Shown here: positions 56,075-58,152 of the stretch, one piece after another | Layout of the letters: every line of letters starts with the position of its first letter | How positions within the stretch are numbered: the stretch's first letter is position 1 | Assembly (NCBI GenBank): GCA_022925895.1 | Contig: JAKSYS010000389.1 | Coordinates: forward strand, 1 to 58,152 | Direction of reading: 5' to 3' | DNA from: Fragilaria crotonensis | Lineage: Eukaryota; Bacillariophyta; Fragilariophyceae; Fragilariales; Fragilariaceae | Length of the DNA stretch: 58,152 nucleotides | Position numbers and translations under genes: made by a program | Notes under the pieces: model-generated | What the model was told of the DNA's origin: nothing | What the model saw: only the letters and a program-made list of their open reading frames with translations | Database searches by the model: none

Positions 56075-57165
56075 TTACATGGAACTTAGTTCTGCTGCTT
56101 GATCCAACATTCGGACTTCTTCATCAGTCAATCGCCACCCCAAACACCCCATGAGTTCATCTGCAGTTTCTTCATTATAAACGTCTACTAAGGGAACGCC
56201 GCCCTGGCAATCACGTAATGAATTGCAATCTGTGCTGGGGTCACTGACGGCGCCTTTTTCTTATCGTCGTATCGACGTGCCCGATAGTCCTGAGTTCTCG
56301 TGACTGCTTTCCTGCCCGACTTTGTGCCTTATCCATGATGCGGTACATCATGGAGTGGAGTGGCTCCCATTTTTCGAGAATCTTGTAAGAGAAACGAGGA
56401 CCTGCATTGTCGGTACCGTTTGGTTCTTCCGACGTCCATTTTCCAGACGCCAGCAAGTCCTGCCTAGCGGGTATCGAATCAGGGGGATGACACCCAACTC
56501 CTGCACGAGTCGATCATACTCTCGTGTTTGCGATTGACCAAACTAAACTCGAATTGATTTGTGAGCAGAGCCTCATCACGCTGTTCCAGCTTGCGACACA
56601 GGGATTTCAAGGCCCCTTTGTTGGTAATGTCAATAGCACCCCCTGACGAACAGTAGCCTTCGTCCACGCTGGATCGGATGCCCTCGGCAAGGGCACCGAG
56701 ACCAATTGTGGACAATTTTGAGGGGCGGACTTGCAAAATGTCGACTTGATTGACGTCCAAGGCGTCAACGATCGATTCCATGGCAGATACGACCGACGAT
56801 TCACCGCCGAATTTGAATCTAGCGTTGTAGGACGCGGCAACTGTGACGGCGAGATCCTGTTCTCGAATTAATCGACCTAACATTTTTTCCTTACCTGGAG
56901 TGCAGGATACGAAAGAAATGCCGGCTTCCACTAGCATGTTGAAGGCTTCTTGAGCGTCGTCTATATCTTGCCATTTAGCGGTCGTAAAGGCCAATCGATT
57001 TGGAATGTGTAAGTCATTCTCGTCGTCGTACACGTCGAAATAATCAGGGGCGAAGGGCTTTTTCTTGGCCTCCAAATCGGTTCTTGACGAGAAAGTGTGT
57101 CGCCTCGGCGGGGCAAACGCCTGTGAGACGAGGGGCAGAAGAAGCACTGGTAGCAGATTTCTCAT
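56075..57165 (-). CDS. aldo/keto reductase family protein, plastid-targeted
   Basis: NADPH-dependent TIM-barrel oxidoreductase fold. The start MRNLLPVLLLPLVSQAFAPP at 57165 is a signal peptide with a textbook SQAFAP junction and an R/S-rich transit peptide, so plastid import is expected. Barrel landmarks are TTAKWQD...AQEAFNMLVEAGISFVSC (where the family usually has the catalytic Asp/Tyr; here only a divergent form is visible), VDALDVNQVDILQVRPS (the usual DL-Q-hW region), YCSSGGAIDITNKG and NQFEFSLVNR. After a break at about 56490 come ELGVIPLIRYPLGR, GPRFSYKIL, TPAQIAIHYVIA and GGVPLVD, ending EEVRMLDQAAELSSM at 56075. A second break lies near 56265. The catalytic Tyr cannot be placed, so activity is uncertain. 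Confidence 0.82.
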
Positions 57166-57447
57166 GGTCGATGTAGTCCTTATGCTATTGGCGCAGTAGA
57201 GTGTGCAAAAGTTGAACCTCGATGTCAGTGAGGCCGGTTCTTATCGAAAAATTCTTCACCCAAAATCTGCATCTTCATCTTCATCTTGCTGACGTAGCAA
57301 GTCCACCAAACTCGATGAAGATATTTTTGTTCTTATCGATTTTTCTGCCCTTCATCCCTTCATCTTGGTTGTTCATCAAAACTCTGCGCGCATGCGCACA
57401 CTTCATTTCACAAGGCAGACGAAGAGCCATGCACGGGTTCGTACCCA

Positions 57448-57556
57448 ACCCGTGGTTTACCCGCGTACCCGTACCCGTACCCGTACCCGTACCCGCGGAT
57501 CACAGGGTGCTGGTACGGGTAGAGCATTCTGACCACGGGTACGGGTACGGGTAAGG
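57448..57556. repeat. inverted pair of GTACCC hexamer arrays
   Basis: A run of GTACCC units (about 57465-57495) is followed about 45 bp later by the complementary run GGGTAC (57535-57555). The two arms can pair. They lie inside the TIR element. Confidence 0.85.
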
Positions 57557-57813
57557 AAATTGCAATTCCTTACCCGATAGAAGAATCGGTGTCACAACGG
57601 TGTGGCACCTGTGCACTTGCGCGCCATCGTTGTGTTAGTCGTTTCATCGCTGCAATGGTACGCATAGCAGGTTCGAGTACCGTACATCCAGACGTCGATA
57701 GTGCGATAAATACTGGCGACCAATTTTACTGTCGCTAAAAGAGCTTATTAAAATTACACGTGTATGTTGCTGTCAAGAGATGAAGGAGATGAAGAGGATG
57801 AAGGTGCAATTTT

Positions 57814-57863
57814 GACCCATAACCTTCATCCTCGGGACCCCTGCAGGATGAAGGTTATGGGTC
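57814..57863. repeat. perfect 18-bp inverted repeat (hairpin)
   Basis: GACCCATAACCTTCATCC at 57814-57831 and its exact complement at 57846-57863, with a 14-base loop. It is inside the TIR element and is probably a structural feature of it, not a terminator. Confidence 0.9.
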
Positions 57864-57987
57864 CTTCATTTCTTCATCGAAAATTATTTCCGGGTTCGCA
57901 AAACTGCGACATTTGCTGATGTGTCAATGACGTGTCGGATGAAGATCGAGATTTTGGATGAAGAATTTTTCGATAAGAACGGGCCTG

Positions 57988-58152
57988 ATGTCAAGAAAGG
58001 ATACACGCAAATACGTGGTACAAGTACAAGTAATAGGAATGCTCGTACTCCAGTACTAGTACACTTGAACCAGCACTTAAGTTGAGGGGTTGAGGTTATG
58101 AGTACAAGTCTACTGTACAGGGTGTATGGTTACTGTACAGCCTCTATGGTAC
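57988..58152. other. GTAC-rich spacer at the right edge
   Basis: GTAC and GTACAAG words repeat densely (58015-58152). No gene visible before the window ends. Confidence 0.5.

Larger units (their letters stand above)
57230..57987. mobile_element. older TIR element (hAT-like MITE) with ~50-bp inverted ends
   Basis: The left end (G)AGGCCGGTTCTTATCG and the right end (complement, CAGGCCCGTTCTTATCG) are inverted copies that continue as AAAAATTCTTCA(C/T)CCAAAATCT to about 50 bp with few mismatches. The flanks are ATGTCAGT (57222-57229) and ATGTCAAG (57988-57995), 6 of 8 positions identical, as in an aged hAT target duplication. There is no coding content. The interior holds GTACCC hexamer runs and a perfect hairpin. 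Confidence 0.72.

Overview
The window is nuclear DNA of a photosynthetic stramenopile, most likely a diatom; a pennate species is a guess. The evidence is the short GT-AG introns (about 60-100 bp), the eukaryotic gene set, and at least five proteins that start with a signal peptide followed by an 'xAF-AP'-type junction (VGFAP, SKAFTS, VYSFHC, TNAFVV, SQAFAP). This is the bipartite presequence used to enter a secondary red-type plastid. Diatom-expanded families (RGLE-type proteins, lysine/glycine-rich secreted proteins) and GTAC-rich spacers fit this view.

Layout. 1-3539 (+): THO complex subunit 2, cut by the left edge. 4393-5429 (-): YIPF1/2 Golgi membrane protein. 5956-7053 (+): FAF2/UBXD8. 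7122-13795 (-): a very large low-complexity protein with about 30-residue repeats. 14-18 kb: mostly spacer, one diatom-specific RGLE-like gene (+), then a one-helix LHC-like protein (-). 19.4-21.0 kb (-): MFS transporter; a transporter relic follows. 23.06-25.60 kb (+): RGG/poly-Q UBAP2-like RNA-binding protein. 25.98-26.43 kb: a hAT-type MITE with exact 8-bp target duplication. 26.9-37.4 kb: three EGY-type site-2 proteases, one (+) and two (-), with an FtsJ-type methyltransferase between the first and second. 37.7-42.0 kb: a second hAT MITE and a ~4 kb decayed hAT element that carries a ~375-bp dimeric satellite. 42.8-53.1 kb: two secreted beta-propeller proteins with a C-terminal membrane segment bracket a secreted KGGK-repeat protein, which suggests a cell-surface or wall neighbourhood. 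54.5-55.9 kb (+): PAPS-type SLC35B transporter. 56.1-57.2 kb (-): plastid-targeted aldo/keto reductase. 57.2-58.0 kb: an older TIR element.

Quality caveat. Almost every conserved gene is split by single-base frame breaks. Several of these fall in short homopolymers and would be repaired by one extra base. I therefore read most of them as base-calling errors in a long-read assembly, not as mass pseudogenisation. Gene spans below join the broken pieces, and exon borders are given where splice sites and protein phase agree.
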